Assembly (NCBI RefSeq): GCF_030253575.1
Contig: NC_080559.1
Span: 26,934,501-26,998,500, forward strand
Reading direction: 5' to 3'
DNA from: Rhododendron vialii
Lineage: Eukaryota > Streptophyta > Magnoliopsida > Ericales > Ericaceae
Length of the DNA: 64,000 nucleotides
A program made the translations under genes and the position numbers. The notes below the pieces were generated by a model. The model ran no database searches, had not been told where the DNA came from, and worked only from the letters and a program-made list of their open reading frames with translations. This document shows positions 17,101 to 27,366 of the stretch, one piece after another; the first letter of the stretch is position 1; the number at the start of each line of letters is the position of its first letter.

Positions 17101-17504
17101 ATAATGTCCCCACCTGACAATTTATTGTTACATAAACAGTTTAGAGTATTAGGTAACCTACGCCACATAATAATATTCCATATTACTCCTATTCGATGGT
17201 TGTAGCTCGTCAGTTGTTGAACATACCGAACGCTTATCCTTGTCACCAGAAAATTAAGAAAGAGAAAACATCATCGAGAAAAAGGAAAAAAAGAACGGGA
17301 AATAAGCCGAGAGAATAAAGATATTAGTTCATTGTAATTGACCTCCAATTCTTAATTTATAAAAAAAAAAAAATTCAAAATTTATTTGCACACAACCACG
17401 TACTTCATTGCTACAACAACAAATCCCAAAGGCTGCATTCAAAATCAGAAAAACAAGGGGTAACCCTCAGTACTCAAATCTTACTGCAAAACTGTCTTTA
17501 GAAA

Positions 17505-17918
17505 TTAGACTAACAGAGATGTCCTCAACCTCTCTGCCTTCCAACCCTTATTGATCTTATCGATGAACTCTTCAACTCTTCTCCTCAGCTCATCGTCGTC
17601 GTCTCCGTCTTCAACATTCTCTTTCACTTCATCCACCGTAGCTTTCTCATGGTCACAAGCCTCGCTAACGCCTGTCGACAATGCATTGTGTTTGTCCGGT
17701 ACTGAACGTGTAGTTTCTAGTCCTCCTTCTACTTCATCTCCTCTGCTTCTAAAATTAAATGTTGGGGTGGGAATTCCACACGAGTCTTGATCACCGAATT
17801 CCGAGCCGGGTTTCGACCCGCCGACGAGTAAAACGGCTATGATCAAATTGCAGAAACAGAAGACTACGAGAGAATTAGAAGCGGCTAGAGTGATCAACTC
17901 AATCGTGGAATTCAACAT
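17505..17918 (-). CDS. DUF761-type small plant protein, copy 1 (137 aa)
   Basis: Intronless 137-residue protein. Residues about 8-35 form a hydrophobic stretch (ITLAASNSLVVFCFCNLIIAVLLV) that could be a single membrane segment or signal anchor. The middle is acidic, low in complexity and likely disordered. The C-terminus DDELRRRVEEFIDKINKGWKAERLR is the short basic/acidic helix typical of plant DUF761 ('cotton fibre') proteins, whose molecular function is not settled. A close paralog lies at 23037-23438 on the same strand, made by the segmental duplication. Differences concentrate in the acidic linker, where indels are in whole codons, while both ends are nearly identical. This suggests that both copies have stayed under protein-level constraint. 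TATA-like sequence lies about 95 bp upstream. Confidence 0.8.
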   Translation of the reverse strand: MLNSTIELITLAASNSLVVFCFCNLIIAVLLVGGSKPGSEFGDQDSCGIPTPTFNFRSRGDEVEGGLETTRSVPDKHNALSTGVSEACDHEKATVDEVKENVEDGDDDDELRRRVEEFIDKINKGWKAERLRTSLLV

Positions 17919-18011
17919 GGCTTTTTGTGGGTAGTAGTAGATATTAAGAGCAGAGAAAGTTCAATGAAACAAGAAGATGGGCTTGTGGGAAGCTTGACTC
18001 TGTGGAGAGCC

Positions 18012-18024
18012 TTTATATATATAA
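18012..18024 (-). promoter_or_regulatory. TATA box of DUF761 gene copy 1
   Basis: CTTATATATATAAAG on the minus strand, about 95-105 bp upstream of the ATG at 17918. The equivalent site in copy 2 (23516-23526) is shorter, CTTATATAAAG, at similar spacing. Confidence 0.6.
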
Positions 18025-18478
18025 GTCTTGGTTGGTTGTGGAAAGGAGTGCTGTGAAAGCTTTTTGTGAAGGCAAATTCAAAGGCTAGATAATGAGGTTT
18101 GGTGTGAAAGCTACTTCAGGGTTGACACATCTTATAATTATAATAATAGTTTTGTTTAAGCAATGTGGGGGCTTCTCTTCATTATTCAATCAAAGCCTCC
18201 GTAACACCCAAAGCACTTCACATGGCCAATTCCGAGTAACTGCACGGATGGGTTAGTGGCCTGAGCTAGAGTTACATAATTCGCATGCAGACGTGGAAGT
18301 TTTTATAGCAAGAGGGGGTTAATTAGCGTTTTTGAAACACATACTAAACTACTGAAATCTGCAATAACGAGGATTGAGAAAGCAATGCGAGAATTAAGAA
18401 CGATGACGCAGAATATTTTGAAGGATTGGATGACTAGCTAGCGGCATGAGTCTACATGTCTACAGTACGATGCAATTA

Positions 18479-19268
18479 GGGAAAATTTCAAAATGACATC
18501 TAAATTTTGCACCAAATGTCACAGAGACACCTGAACTTAAGTTTATTTCTATTAAACACTTGTACTAACAAAATCTCCAAATTTAGAAACCTGAACTTAA
18601 GTTTATTTCAATTAAACACTTGTACTAACAAAATCTCCAAATTTAGAAACCTGAACTTAAGTTTATTTCAATTAAACACCTGTACTAACAAAATCCCCAA
18701 ATTTAGACCCCCGCCGTTATACTCCGTCCCAAAAATTGCTGACATGGCATCTCCAACCCGTTTAAGTTGCCTCATTGCACATGTTTTTAACAAGGGACGA
18801 TGCACCCAAGCGAAACCCATAGGCAGACTTTAGGTCTAGGGTTGAAGTGAGGCAGATGGTGGAACAATAGGCAGACTTGTAGAGAGAGAAATGGAGGGAA
18901 ATCAATTAGGTTAAGGTCATTTTCTCTCCAAACCATGTTTTTTTGCCCAAACCCAGTTCTTCTTTTTGCTCGGCATACTTCTAATGATGGGTTTCGCTTG
19001 GGTGCATCATCCCTTGTTGGAAACACTTGCAATGGGGCAACTTAAACGGGTTGGAGATGTCATATCAGCAATTTTTGGGACGGAGTATAACGGCGGGAAT
19101 CTAAATTTGGGGATTTTGTTAGTACATGTGTTTAATTGAAATAAACTTAAGTTCATGTGTCTAAATTTGAGAATTTTGTTAATACAGGTGTTTAGTTGAA
19201 ATAAACTTAAGTCCAGATGTCTCTGTGACATTTGATACAAAGTTCAGTTGCCATTTTGAAATTTTCTA
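18479..19268. mobile_element. Mutator-like foldback element, 790 bp, unique to copy 1
   Basis: Long inverted arms of roughly 350 bp: left GGGAAAATTTCAAAATGAC through a 60-bp tandem repeat to GGGATGCACCCAAGCG-type sequence, mirrored on the right up to GCCATTTTGAAATTTTC. Flanked by near-identical 9-bp duplications ATGCAATTA (18470-18478) and ATGCAATAA (19269-19277), the size expected for Mutator-like elements. The homologous place in copy 2 (about 23985) has no element, confirming insertion. No transposase. Confidence 0.85.
18533..18712. repeat. Three tandem 60-bp units inside the left arm of the foldback element
   Basis: The unit beginning CTGAACTTAAGTTTATTTC and ending CCAAATTTAGAAAC repeats three times with exact 60-bp spacing and one or two changes. 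The right arm holds only about two copies in reverse, so unit number differs between the arms. Confidence 0.9.
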
Positions 19269-20389
19269 ATGCAATAATACTAGAGTAGAATAGAATGGGT
19301 AACAACTCCACCATTTTCTTAGAGGAAATGGTAATAATTCAGCTTATGGCGTATTCAACAAGTGTCCAACTACCAAATAAAGCTGATGATAGAATGGAAA
19401 AAAACAGAAACTACCAAATAAAGCTGATGATCGATCAAGAGAACAAAAACCACCAAACAAAGCTATCCTCCTGCGTATAAAAGGAAGAGGGAACATAGGA
19501 GTCGTCTTTAACTTGAGGGTCATGCTACGGTACACACATTCATACCATATACATCCATATAATCAAATCATTGAAAAGCATAATTAAATTATTAAGAGGC
19601 ATAACAATTGAATGAAGTATTTGGTTACGTCTCTCAATGGTTTGATTATACGGATGCATATAGTACGGGGTGCGTACCATAGTATTTCCCTTAATAGGTT
19701 GGTTGCTAAACCCTGTTCCGCTTTCTTTTTAAACCTTCATTTTCAAAAAAAAAGTAATTTCAAGTTCCAATATACTGAAAATTTGCATCGTACACGTTTA
19801 AAAGATCTCAATGAGATCTATCAAACAAAATCCATATTGGTAAGAAAATTATTTGCGTAAACACATAATTTTCGAGCTTGAAATTATCTTCCTTTCCTAA
19901 AACTTCTTTTTTTCCGAAACTGCAATGGCAAAAAACATAATATTAAAGTTGAAGTTTCAAAAGGCTAGTCATTTAGGAACTACGATTAGGCTTACTAGAG
20001 TCATAATAATTGGGAATGAGCAGCGCTCCAAGCACAAAACTGTTTTTTTATGTTGGTTGAGATGATCAAAATATATTAAAGAACTAGGATCGCTTATCAA
20101 AGGCCACAAGAGAAGCTAAACCTGGCAGAATATAACACGAGGAAAAGCAAAAATTGGTTCTAAAACAAGGATATTGATTCTTTATTTTATATGGCACTCA
20201 AAATCTCAAAAAGTCTCGAGTTCAGCGAGTTAAGCACAACTAAGAAGACGATAAACTTGAGACCAACTGGGCTGACTCAGTTAGCGCGAATTAACAACCT
20301 TTGTAAGGCCATTAGTGTGTTCTAACCAAGGAGATAGAGAGACAACAATAAACAAATAGTAGCAACTTTCTGAAAACAAATTAACTACC

Positions 20390-21254
20390 TTGTTGGAGAT
20401 TTTCAAAATAAAATAGTCGTCGTTTTTGGTTTTGTAAAATTCCTTGTTTCCTTAGAATGCTTATTTTCCTCTTTGTGAGCTTTGTCCCACATTGGTAAGC
20501 TGAGAGATGTTGGAGTGGTATATATTAGGAAACATTCCTAATATAAGTAACTAATGATCTAGTGTGGTACAGCCCTTTGGTGCTTCGCACCATACCGGCA
20601 GAGCCGGTACACACTCACACACGCACGCGCGCGCGTGGCGTGGGCTGTGGCGCTTTAGCGGCGCACTTTGCACTTAGCACGTCAGCGCTAGGCGCCTTAT
20701 TGGCGCTCGATCCAACGGATTGGATCAAATCCGATTGGGTGTGAGTGAAACAGCACACCAGTTCGGTGTGACTGGGTGTGACTGATCGATCTAGACCGTA
20801 GGATCCGATCCAACGGTCAGATTAGATCGGGTGCATACCCATTCTCAATGGGTGCGTAGTGGCCTATAAATAGACCACTACTTAGCAGAATCCAGTGCTC
20901 AATATAATGTACACACATAATCCGAATTTCTCCCACATCTCTCTCTATATTTTCTAGCATTCATTCTGCGTTCTATTTTGCTGCAGAAATTAGAACACAG
21001 TGGTTCTCGGTTCTTGTATTCGTTTCAAGCAGATATTCTGTCCGTTTCGTTAGTGCAAACGAAAACGGAAAGAACTTCAAGTTCGGGCTTCGATTTATCT
21101 TGAAGGCAGGTTTGCTGTAACCCTTTGCATACCGGTATTGGTGGGGGCAAATACTGTCTTTAGGAAAGCGACATAGTCGTGACTCGAAGTGTATTTCAGC
21201 ATTTGAGGAGGTTTCACCAAAGTTCAGAATTGCAGCGGCCAATTTTTCCAACAA
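20390..21254. mobile_element. Solo LTR of a retrotransposon, about 865 bp
   Basis: Begins TTGTTGGAG and ends TTCCAACAA (inverted ends containing the canonical TG..CA), flanked by the 5-bp duplication CTACC (20385-20389 and 21255-21259). The paired segment copy 2 at about 24820 shows the uninterrupted site. An internal CCTATAAATAGACC at about 20862-20876 would be the LTR promoter TATA. There is no second LTR, primer-binding site or gag/pol in the flanks, so this is a recombination remnant. Probably Copia type from size and TGTTGG ends, but the superfamily cannot be proved from the LTR alone. Confidence 0.82.
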
Positions 21255-21273
21255 CTACCATCTCCATCACAAT

Positions 21274-21624
21274 TAGTGGCAGAAGTAGGGGCCGGGCAAA
21301 TACCGACCCCTTAGTATTAATTATTGATATCATTAGTGTAATAGTTTCATGGTATCCTTATAATTTTGAGTTGATTTAGTTAAACTCGGTTATTTTTTAT
21401 AAACACAAAATAAGCATGCAAGTGTTGTAGTGGCCTTATGAACTAATAGAACAAAATGATTCATATACTTTAATTTATTGCATTGTGCTAGTATACTTTA
21501 ATTTATGTGCAAATATTTTATATTGAAAAGCAAAAGCTCTACAACATAGTAAGCGTGCGTTTAGATTTTGAAAAAATAATTATTTAATCGGCCCCTCTTG
21601 AACCAAAATCTAACTCCATCACTG
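21274..21624. mobile_element. hAT-like MITE, ancestral copy in segment 1, 351 bp
   Basis: Ends TAGTGGCAGAAGTAG and AACTCCATCACTG with an exact 8-bp target duplication ATCACAAT on both sides (21266-21273, 21625-21632). The same insertion with the same flanks is present in segment copy 2 (24843-25498), so it predates the duplication. Confidence 0.82.
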
Positions 21625-21870
21625 ATCACAATGCCATACAAATGATACAGATTAACAAAACAATTGGTCAAAACACCAATAGATATTGCATGCAAAAGAA
21701 AGTAGTACTAGCATCTTTAATTTGAGTGAAGAATATAAGAATCAGAATGACCCGTTAGATTAGATTCATGACCCGTTAAAGATAAGAGCATTTGATTGTT
21801 AAATCAGGTTTTTTCTGTCGGCGTTAGGGCCAAAGAAAATTACTACTATTTTGGAAACAAATAGAATTAC

Positions 21871-22589
21871 GAGCCGTAATTGTAAACAAGTTTAATGAGT
21901 TGTACAATAAAATTTACTTTTTCGCAATTTCTGTTATATTCATGCTAATCGAACAAATATCTTTTGTTTTGTTTTTTTTGTTTGTGCTTGTTGTTTTGTG
22001 TATTGAGTTTTTGTTTTGTTGTATTCGTACAATTATACTTGACAAAATATTAGGAAAGTGTCATTTTTTCCTATGGGATTATCTTCTTCTTTGGAATAAA
22101 AATCTGAGGAAAGTGTCATTTTTTCTCTTTCTTGCATTTTTTTATGAAGAAATTAATTAAATAAGCATTCAATTTAGAGGATTTATTGAGGTGTCCATCC
22201 TAATAGGTTTGAATATTTATGTTTTCATCCTCAAAATGTAGTGTTGCCCCATTACACTCCTAATTATATATACTTATTAATATAGATATTGTGTATTGAA
22301 TATTTTGAAACCGTTATGCATAACCTTAATTTTTGGAATTTGGTTGAGGTGATAATATAATTTTCTAAAAAAATAGAGTATTCGAATTAGAGATCTCTCT
22401 CTCTCTCTCTCTCATGTTTCTGATGAGAGCCATGATGATCACAGCCGTGAGCCGTCGCACTGATCTTGCGTATGGTGAAAGCTTGTAGAGAAGTTACCTT
22501 CTTCCTCAGTTGGTAGAGCAGACGAACATTTTATTTGGTGAGAGTTAAAAAAAGGGTAAAAAAGAGTGAATGATATGATAATTTATCGC
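21871..22589. other. Spacer between the two segmental copies
   Basis: Low-complexity TTTG-rich stretch (21940-22140), a (TC)n microsatellite at 22389-22413, and a short tRNA-like fragment at about 22500 that I rejected as a tRNA. No supported gene. Confidence 0.45.
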
Positions 22590-23036
22590 TATATAAATAA
22601 TTAGGAGTATCAAGCAGGCAACACCACATACTATTCCGGAAACCGCTATATAATTAGTCCCCGTAGATATTATTCAATAGTTGTAGCTTGTCGGTAGTTG
22701 AAGATATTAGAAATGGGCTGTTCAAAAAAGAAGAAGAAGATATTAGATATGGAACGCTTATCCTTGTCAACAGAAAAGGAGAGAACAAAAATTCATCCTC
22801 GAGAAAAGAAAAAAAAAAGAAAGAAAGAAGGGAAATAAGCCGAGAAGATCCTTGTAAACTGTAAATGGAACTCCAATTCTTAACTTAAATAAAAATAAAA
22901 TAAAATAAAATAAAAATATTTGCACACAGCCACTTCATTGCTACAACAACAAATCCCAAAGACTGCACTGAAATCCTGAAAAGCTAATTAAAGGGGGGGT
23001 AACCCACGTTCAAATCTTACTGCAAAGTACTGTGTT

Positions 23037-23438
23037 TTAGACTAACAGAGATGTCCTCAACTTCTCTGCCTTCCAACCCTCATTGATCTTATCAATGAAT
23101 TCTTCAACTCTTCTCCTCAGCTCGTCGTCGTCATTCTCTTTCTCTTCATCTGCCGTAGCTTTCTCATCGTCAGTAGCCTCGCTAACGCCTGTCGACGATG
23201 CATTGTGTTTGTCCAGTAGTACTGAACATGTAGTTTCTAGTCCTCCTTCTGCTTCATTTCTGCTTCTAAAAGTAAATGGTGGGGGGGAAATTCCACTTGA
23301 GTACTCTTGATCACCGGATTCCGAGCCGGGCTTCGATCCGCCGACGAGTAAAACGGCTATGATCAAATTGCAGAAACAGAAGATTACGAGAGAATTAGAA
23401 GCGGCTAGAGTGATCAACTCAATTGTGGAATTCAACAT
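23037..23438 (-). CDS. DUF761-type small plant protein, copy 2 (133 aa)
   Basis: Paralog of 17505-17918 on the same strand. It starts with the same 18 residues (MLNSTIELITLAASNSLV) and ends with DDDDELRRRVEEFIDKINEG followed by WKAEKLRTSLLV. The hydrophobic N-terminal segment and DUF761 helix are intact; the acidic linker is four residues shorter, with in-frame changes only. The 3' and 5' flanks are also duplicated, including a TATA-like site, so both copies may be expressed alike. Function unknown. Confidence 0.8.
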   Translation of the reverse strand: MLNSTIELITLAASNSLVIFCFCNLIIAVLLVGGSKPGSESGDQEYSSGISPPPFTFRSRNEAEGGLETTCSVLLDKHNASSTGVSEATDDEKATADEEKENDDDELRRRVEEFIDKINEGWKAEKLRTSLLV

Positions 23439-23515
23439 GGCTAGAAAGAGCAGAGAAGTTCAATGAAACAAACAAGAAGAGGGGCTTATGGGAAGCTAAT
23501 TACTCTGTGGAAAGC

Positions 23516-23526
23516 CTTTATATAAG
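23516..23526 (-). promoter_or_regulatory. TATA box of DUF761 gene copy 2
   Basis: CTTATATAAAG on the minus strand about 80-90 bp upstream of the ATG at 23438. Counterpart of 18012-18024. Confidence 0.55.
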
Positions 23527-24842
23527 TCTTGGTTGGTTGTGGAAAAGAGTGCTGGGAAAGCTTTTTGTGAAGGCAAATTCAAAGGCTGGATAATGAGGTG
23601 TGGTGTGAAAGCTACTTCAGAGTTGACACATTTTATGATAATAATACAGTATTTTAGTAGTTTTGTTTAAGCAATGTGGGGGCTTCTCTTCATTATTTAA
23701 TCATAGCCTCCGTGACACCCAAAGCACTTCACATGCCCAATTCCGAGTTTCTTTTCTTTTCAGTTTTTTTCCAGCATTTTTTTTTTCCTCTATTGCTGGA
23801 GGGAGTTTGTATTTGGGATTCTCGTTAAAACACTTCCCGAGTTTTGGCTAGAGTCATATAATTCGCGTGCGAAAGTTTTACAGCAAAAATTGAGAAAGCA
23901 GTGCGAAAATTGAAGATGAGAGCGCAAGACACTTTTAAAGGATTGTGTGACTAGCTAACTAGCAGCATGAGTCTACGTGTTTTACAGTACACTAGAGTAG
24001 AATGGGTAACAACTCCAACATTTTCTTAGAGGAAATGGTAATAATTCAGCTTGTTAACGTACTCAACAAGTGTCCAACTACCAAATAAAGCTGATGATAG
24101 GGGGGAAAAAAAACAAAAACAGAAACTACCAAATAAAGCTGATGATCGAAAAAACAAAAAACTACCAAATAAAGCTATCCTCCTGCCTATAAAAGGAAGA
24201 GGGAAATTTGTTGACATAGGAGTCATCTTTAACTCGAAGGTTGGTTGCTAATTGCTATTATAAGTTGAAGTTTCAAGGCTAGTCATATTATGTATTTCGA
24301 ATGAAAAATGCTTGGGACGTACAAATGTTTGCAGACGCATCCGACGGGTGTGATTTTTACGTGTGTTTAGAGTCATTCATTGTGTGTGGTACCACTTGAA
24401 TCTATTCAAGGTTACCCGCTTTAAACTCTAGAGTCATAATAATTGGGAATGAGCAGAGCTCCAAGCACAAAACTGGTTGTTGTTGTTTTTTTTTTTTAGA
24501 TGATCAAAATATATTTTAAAGAACTAAGATCGCTTATCAAAGGCCACAAGAGAAGCTAAATCAGGCAGAATACAGGATGAGGGAAGGCAAAAAAATGGTT
24601 CTAAAACAAGGATGTTGAATTTTTTTTTTTACATGGCAATCAGAACCCCAAGAAGTCTCGAGTTCAGCCGAGTTAAGCACAACGAAGAAGACGACAAACT
24701 TAAAGACCAACTGGATTGACTCAATTAGTGTGAATAACAACCCTTGTAAGGGCAAAAATGTGTTCTAACCAAGAGATAGAGAGACAACAATAAACAAATA
24801 GCAACTTTCTGAAAACAAACTACTAGCTATCTCCATCACAAT

Positions 24843-25498
24843 TAGTGGCGGAAGTAGGGACAGGGCAGGGACCGGCCCCCCGAAGTTCTTAAATAGTTTC
24901 ATCTAATTCTAATAATTTTGGGTTGATTTATTTAAATTCGGTTATTTTTCATAACCACAAAATAAACATGTGAGGCATAATATAATTTTAATGTACAAAT
25001 ATTTTATATTGAAAAGTAAAAGCTCTACAATAAATAGTAAACGTGCATTTAGATTTTAAAAATGATTACTTAATCGACTTTACTCGGATCAAAATTCGAC
25101 TCCACCACCAGGGGTGGAGTTATGTTGAAGCCCGGGGGCCCCTGCCCCGGCTCCCCGAGCGTTTGAGTTTTAAAATTTTTATTTTATATATATATATATA
25201 TCTGATTTTGAATATTATTGATAATTATTCGTGTATAATTACTTATAATCTTAATAATTTTTGTTCGATTTGATAAAAAATCGGTTATTTTACATTCTCA
25301 TTTCTCAATTTCTTTCATAAATAAAAAATAACCACGTGATAGTTTATGTAGCCTAAAGAATCATTTCAATATACAAATGTAATGAATTAAAAAGCAAAAA
25401 CTTTATGATATTCTTAAGAATATGTTTTGCTAAAAAAAATATGTCTACTAAGTTGGTCCGCGGAGTTAAAATCCTGGCTCCGTCACTGTCCACCACTA
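24843..25498. mobile_element. hAT-like MITE, ancestral copy in segment 2, interrupted
   Basis: Same insertion as 21274-21624: flanked by ATCACAAT at 24835-24842 and 25499-25506. Its right terminal sequence is split by the younger hAT element at 25109-25488. The uninterrupted form survives in segment 1. Confidence 0.8.
25109..25488. mobile_element. Non-autonomous hAT element, 380 bp, private to segment 2
   Basis: Ends CAGGGGTGGAGTTATG and TGGCTCCGTCACTG (inverted ends of the CAGNGNNGGAGC type) with a perfect 8-bp target duplication TCCACCAC (25101-25108, 25489-25496). Internal sequence CGGCTCCCCGAGCG and TATTATTGATAATTATTCG relates it to the larger element at 57845-59445. Confidence 0.88.
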
Positions 25499-25749
25499 AT
25501 CACAATGCCATGCAATAATACAGATTAACAAAACAATTGGTCAAACCACCAATAGATATTGAATGCAAAAGAAACTGAAGTAGCATCTTTGCGTGAAGAA
25601 TATAAGAATCAGAATGACCCGTTAGATTATATTCATGGCCGTTAAAGATAAGAGTATTTTATTGTTAAATCAGGTGTTTTTTTTCCTGTGGGCATTAGAG
25701 CCAAAGAAAATTAATTTGAATACAAATAGAATTAGGCTCCATTCCGTGA

Positions 25750-26010
25750 AATTAGAAAAGTACAAAATCAAGCAAATTTTTGGGTGAATACAAATAGTTT
25801 TGGGACAAATTTTTGTAGGGCATTGATTCGTCTCAATGTGAGAAATTGGACAAAAAAAAATTATGACTTTTATCCAAATATTTCTGAGAATATCCAATAT
25901 AAAGCCTCAAAACCTGACTTTTGGGCATACTTTTCCTATTCTCTCGATACGAACAATACTAAACAAAAATTTATCGCAAAACGGAAAAAATCCAAAAAAA
26001 CCTTTAGCTC
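25750..26010. repeat. Partial hairpin-family repeat
   Basis: Contains GATTCGTCTCAATGTGAG, TTTATCCAAATATTT and CAATATAAAGCC, shared with the copy at 31340-31500. Ends unclear. Confidence 0.5.
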
Positions 26011-26864
26011 ACCCTAAACTGGACTGGGCTCAAGCAGAAACTTCACTGGGTTTCAAATTTCTTTTTTTGGTTTGACAAACTACATAATAAGGGATAACGG
26101 TTTTTGAATCTTATCTCTTGATAAATCCTAACTATTGATTTGCTTCATAAATCTTACGGCTCTTCCTCTCTCTCTCTCAAACAATATTAATTACATAATT
26201 ATTACTAATTAGATCTCACATTGTGTCGTGTCTTCAAGCACGGACACACCCTCGTATACATTAATGGGAGTATGTTACGTTAGCCCCAAAAAAGCCTTCT
26301 CCTCGTGAAACTCAAACCGAGGTCGTCAGACTCTTCACGGGGAAGTGAGAGAACCAACTCCACTAGTGCACTAGCTGACTAGCAGTGGTTTCTCTCACTG
26401 GGTTCATTAAAACTAGTAAAAAAACTGGTTTTGAGCACCTTAAGGCTTAAACTAGTAAAAATCTGGCATGTACAGAAGAGTTGAGTTGTTTGAGAGTTGA
26501 CTGGGCTCAACTGAACCAACTACATGTGCATAAACATAGGTGGGCGTCGCCCCTCTTCTTTCTGTTCTATGCGAAATCCGATTACTCTTCTGGAGCTGAA
26601 TTTTTGTTTGACATTTTTGTGAAAGGTACGTTGTTTCCGAAATATCTCTACATTAAACCTCGTTTATTTTTGCTCCTGCGATTGATTTGGGGAATCCGTA
26701 TTTGAATTCGTGCATCTTGCTTGGTTTCTGGGACAATGGTGGAAACGGAAGAAACAATGCAGCTTTCATGTGTTTGCGTCGTTTTGGATTGCATTGTGTT
26801 GAAGCAAAGTTTCTAGCTTTTCTCCCTATTATGCGTTTAGTGTTGGTTCTGTGTGTGAGTGACA

Positions 26865-26920
<56 letters not shown>

Positions 26921-27366
26921 GCGAGCGTTTCAATTTTGTTTCCCTGATTTCTTTGCGTTCACAATATCTAATTGGTTGGAATTTTTGTGGGCATCTTTTA
27001 TTGTTTTTGTTTTTACAGTAATACACCACTAGATTTGGGGTGACTTACAGAATAAAGTCTCACATTGCTTGGGTCTGGAATGGCGATCGCTTAATATGGT
27101 GTTGGGATCTCTCCACATTAATTTTAAGCTTTTTACTGATTCGTTTGTAGATTCTTGGTGGAAGCAGTTATGGAAAGTACTACGAATCACTGTAGTTGTT
27201 TGGGAATGAAAGCTCAGAGCGAAACCGAAGGAACTTAAAGATCATACTCCTACTTATTTACAGTAGTTCCTAGTATACATAATATTATCTGTTGTAGGGA
27301 AAAGGGGTCATAGGAAAGGCAGTTTTCAGAATCCCCCATGTTTTATGTGTGAATACTGGAGAAGCC
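26011..27366. other. Upstream region of the TBL gene with GT/GA microsatellite
   Basis: No convincing coding exon. 26864-26915 is a (GT)n run passing into a (GA)n run of about 37 bp. Intron-like and leader-like sequence between 26580 and 27340 suggests a 5' UTR, possibly with an intron, but its exact form cannot be read from sequence alone. Confidence 0.45.

Larger units (their letters stand above)
17100..21870. repeat. Segmental direct duplication, copy 1 (carries first DUF761 gene)
   Basis: Sequence from about 17100 to 21870 aligns in order with about 22590-25735. Shared landmarks: AACGCTTATCCTTGTCA (17233, 22748), the DUF761 gene, TATATAAGTCTTGGTTGG, CACCCAAAGCACTTCACATG (18207, 23716), GGGTAACAACTCCA (19295, 24005), GTGTCCAACTACCAAATAAAG (19361, 24069), GGCCACAAGAGAAGCTAAA (20100, 24540), an old hAT element, and TTGTTAAATCAGG (21797, 25656). 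Copy 1 has two private insertions (18479-19268 and 20390-21254). Confidence 0.9.
22590..25735. repeat. Segmental direct duplication, copy 2 (carries second DUF761 gene)
   Basis: Partner of 17100-21870. Shorter because it lacks the foldback element and solo LTR of copy 1. It carries a private 380-bp hAT element at 25109-25488 instead. Confidence 0.9.

Noticed and set aside
22495-22550. tRNA-like string CTCAGTTGGTAGAGCAGACG
   Set aside because: Resembles a D-arm with an A box, but the acceptor stem, anticodon arm and T-arm do not follow; at most a decayed SINE head.
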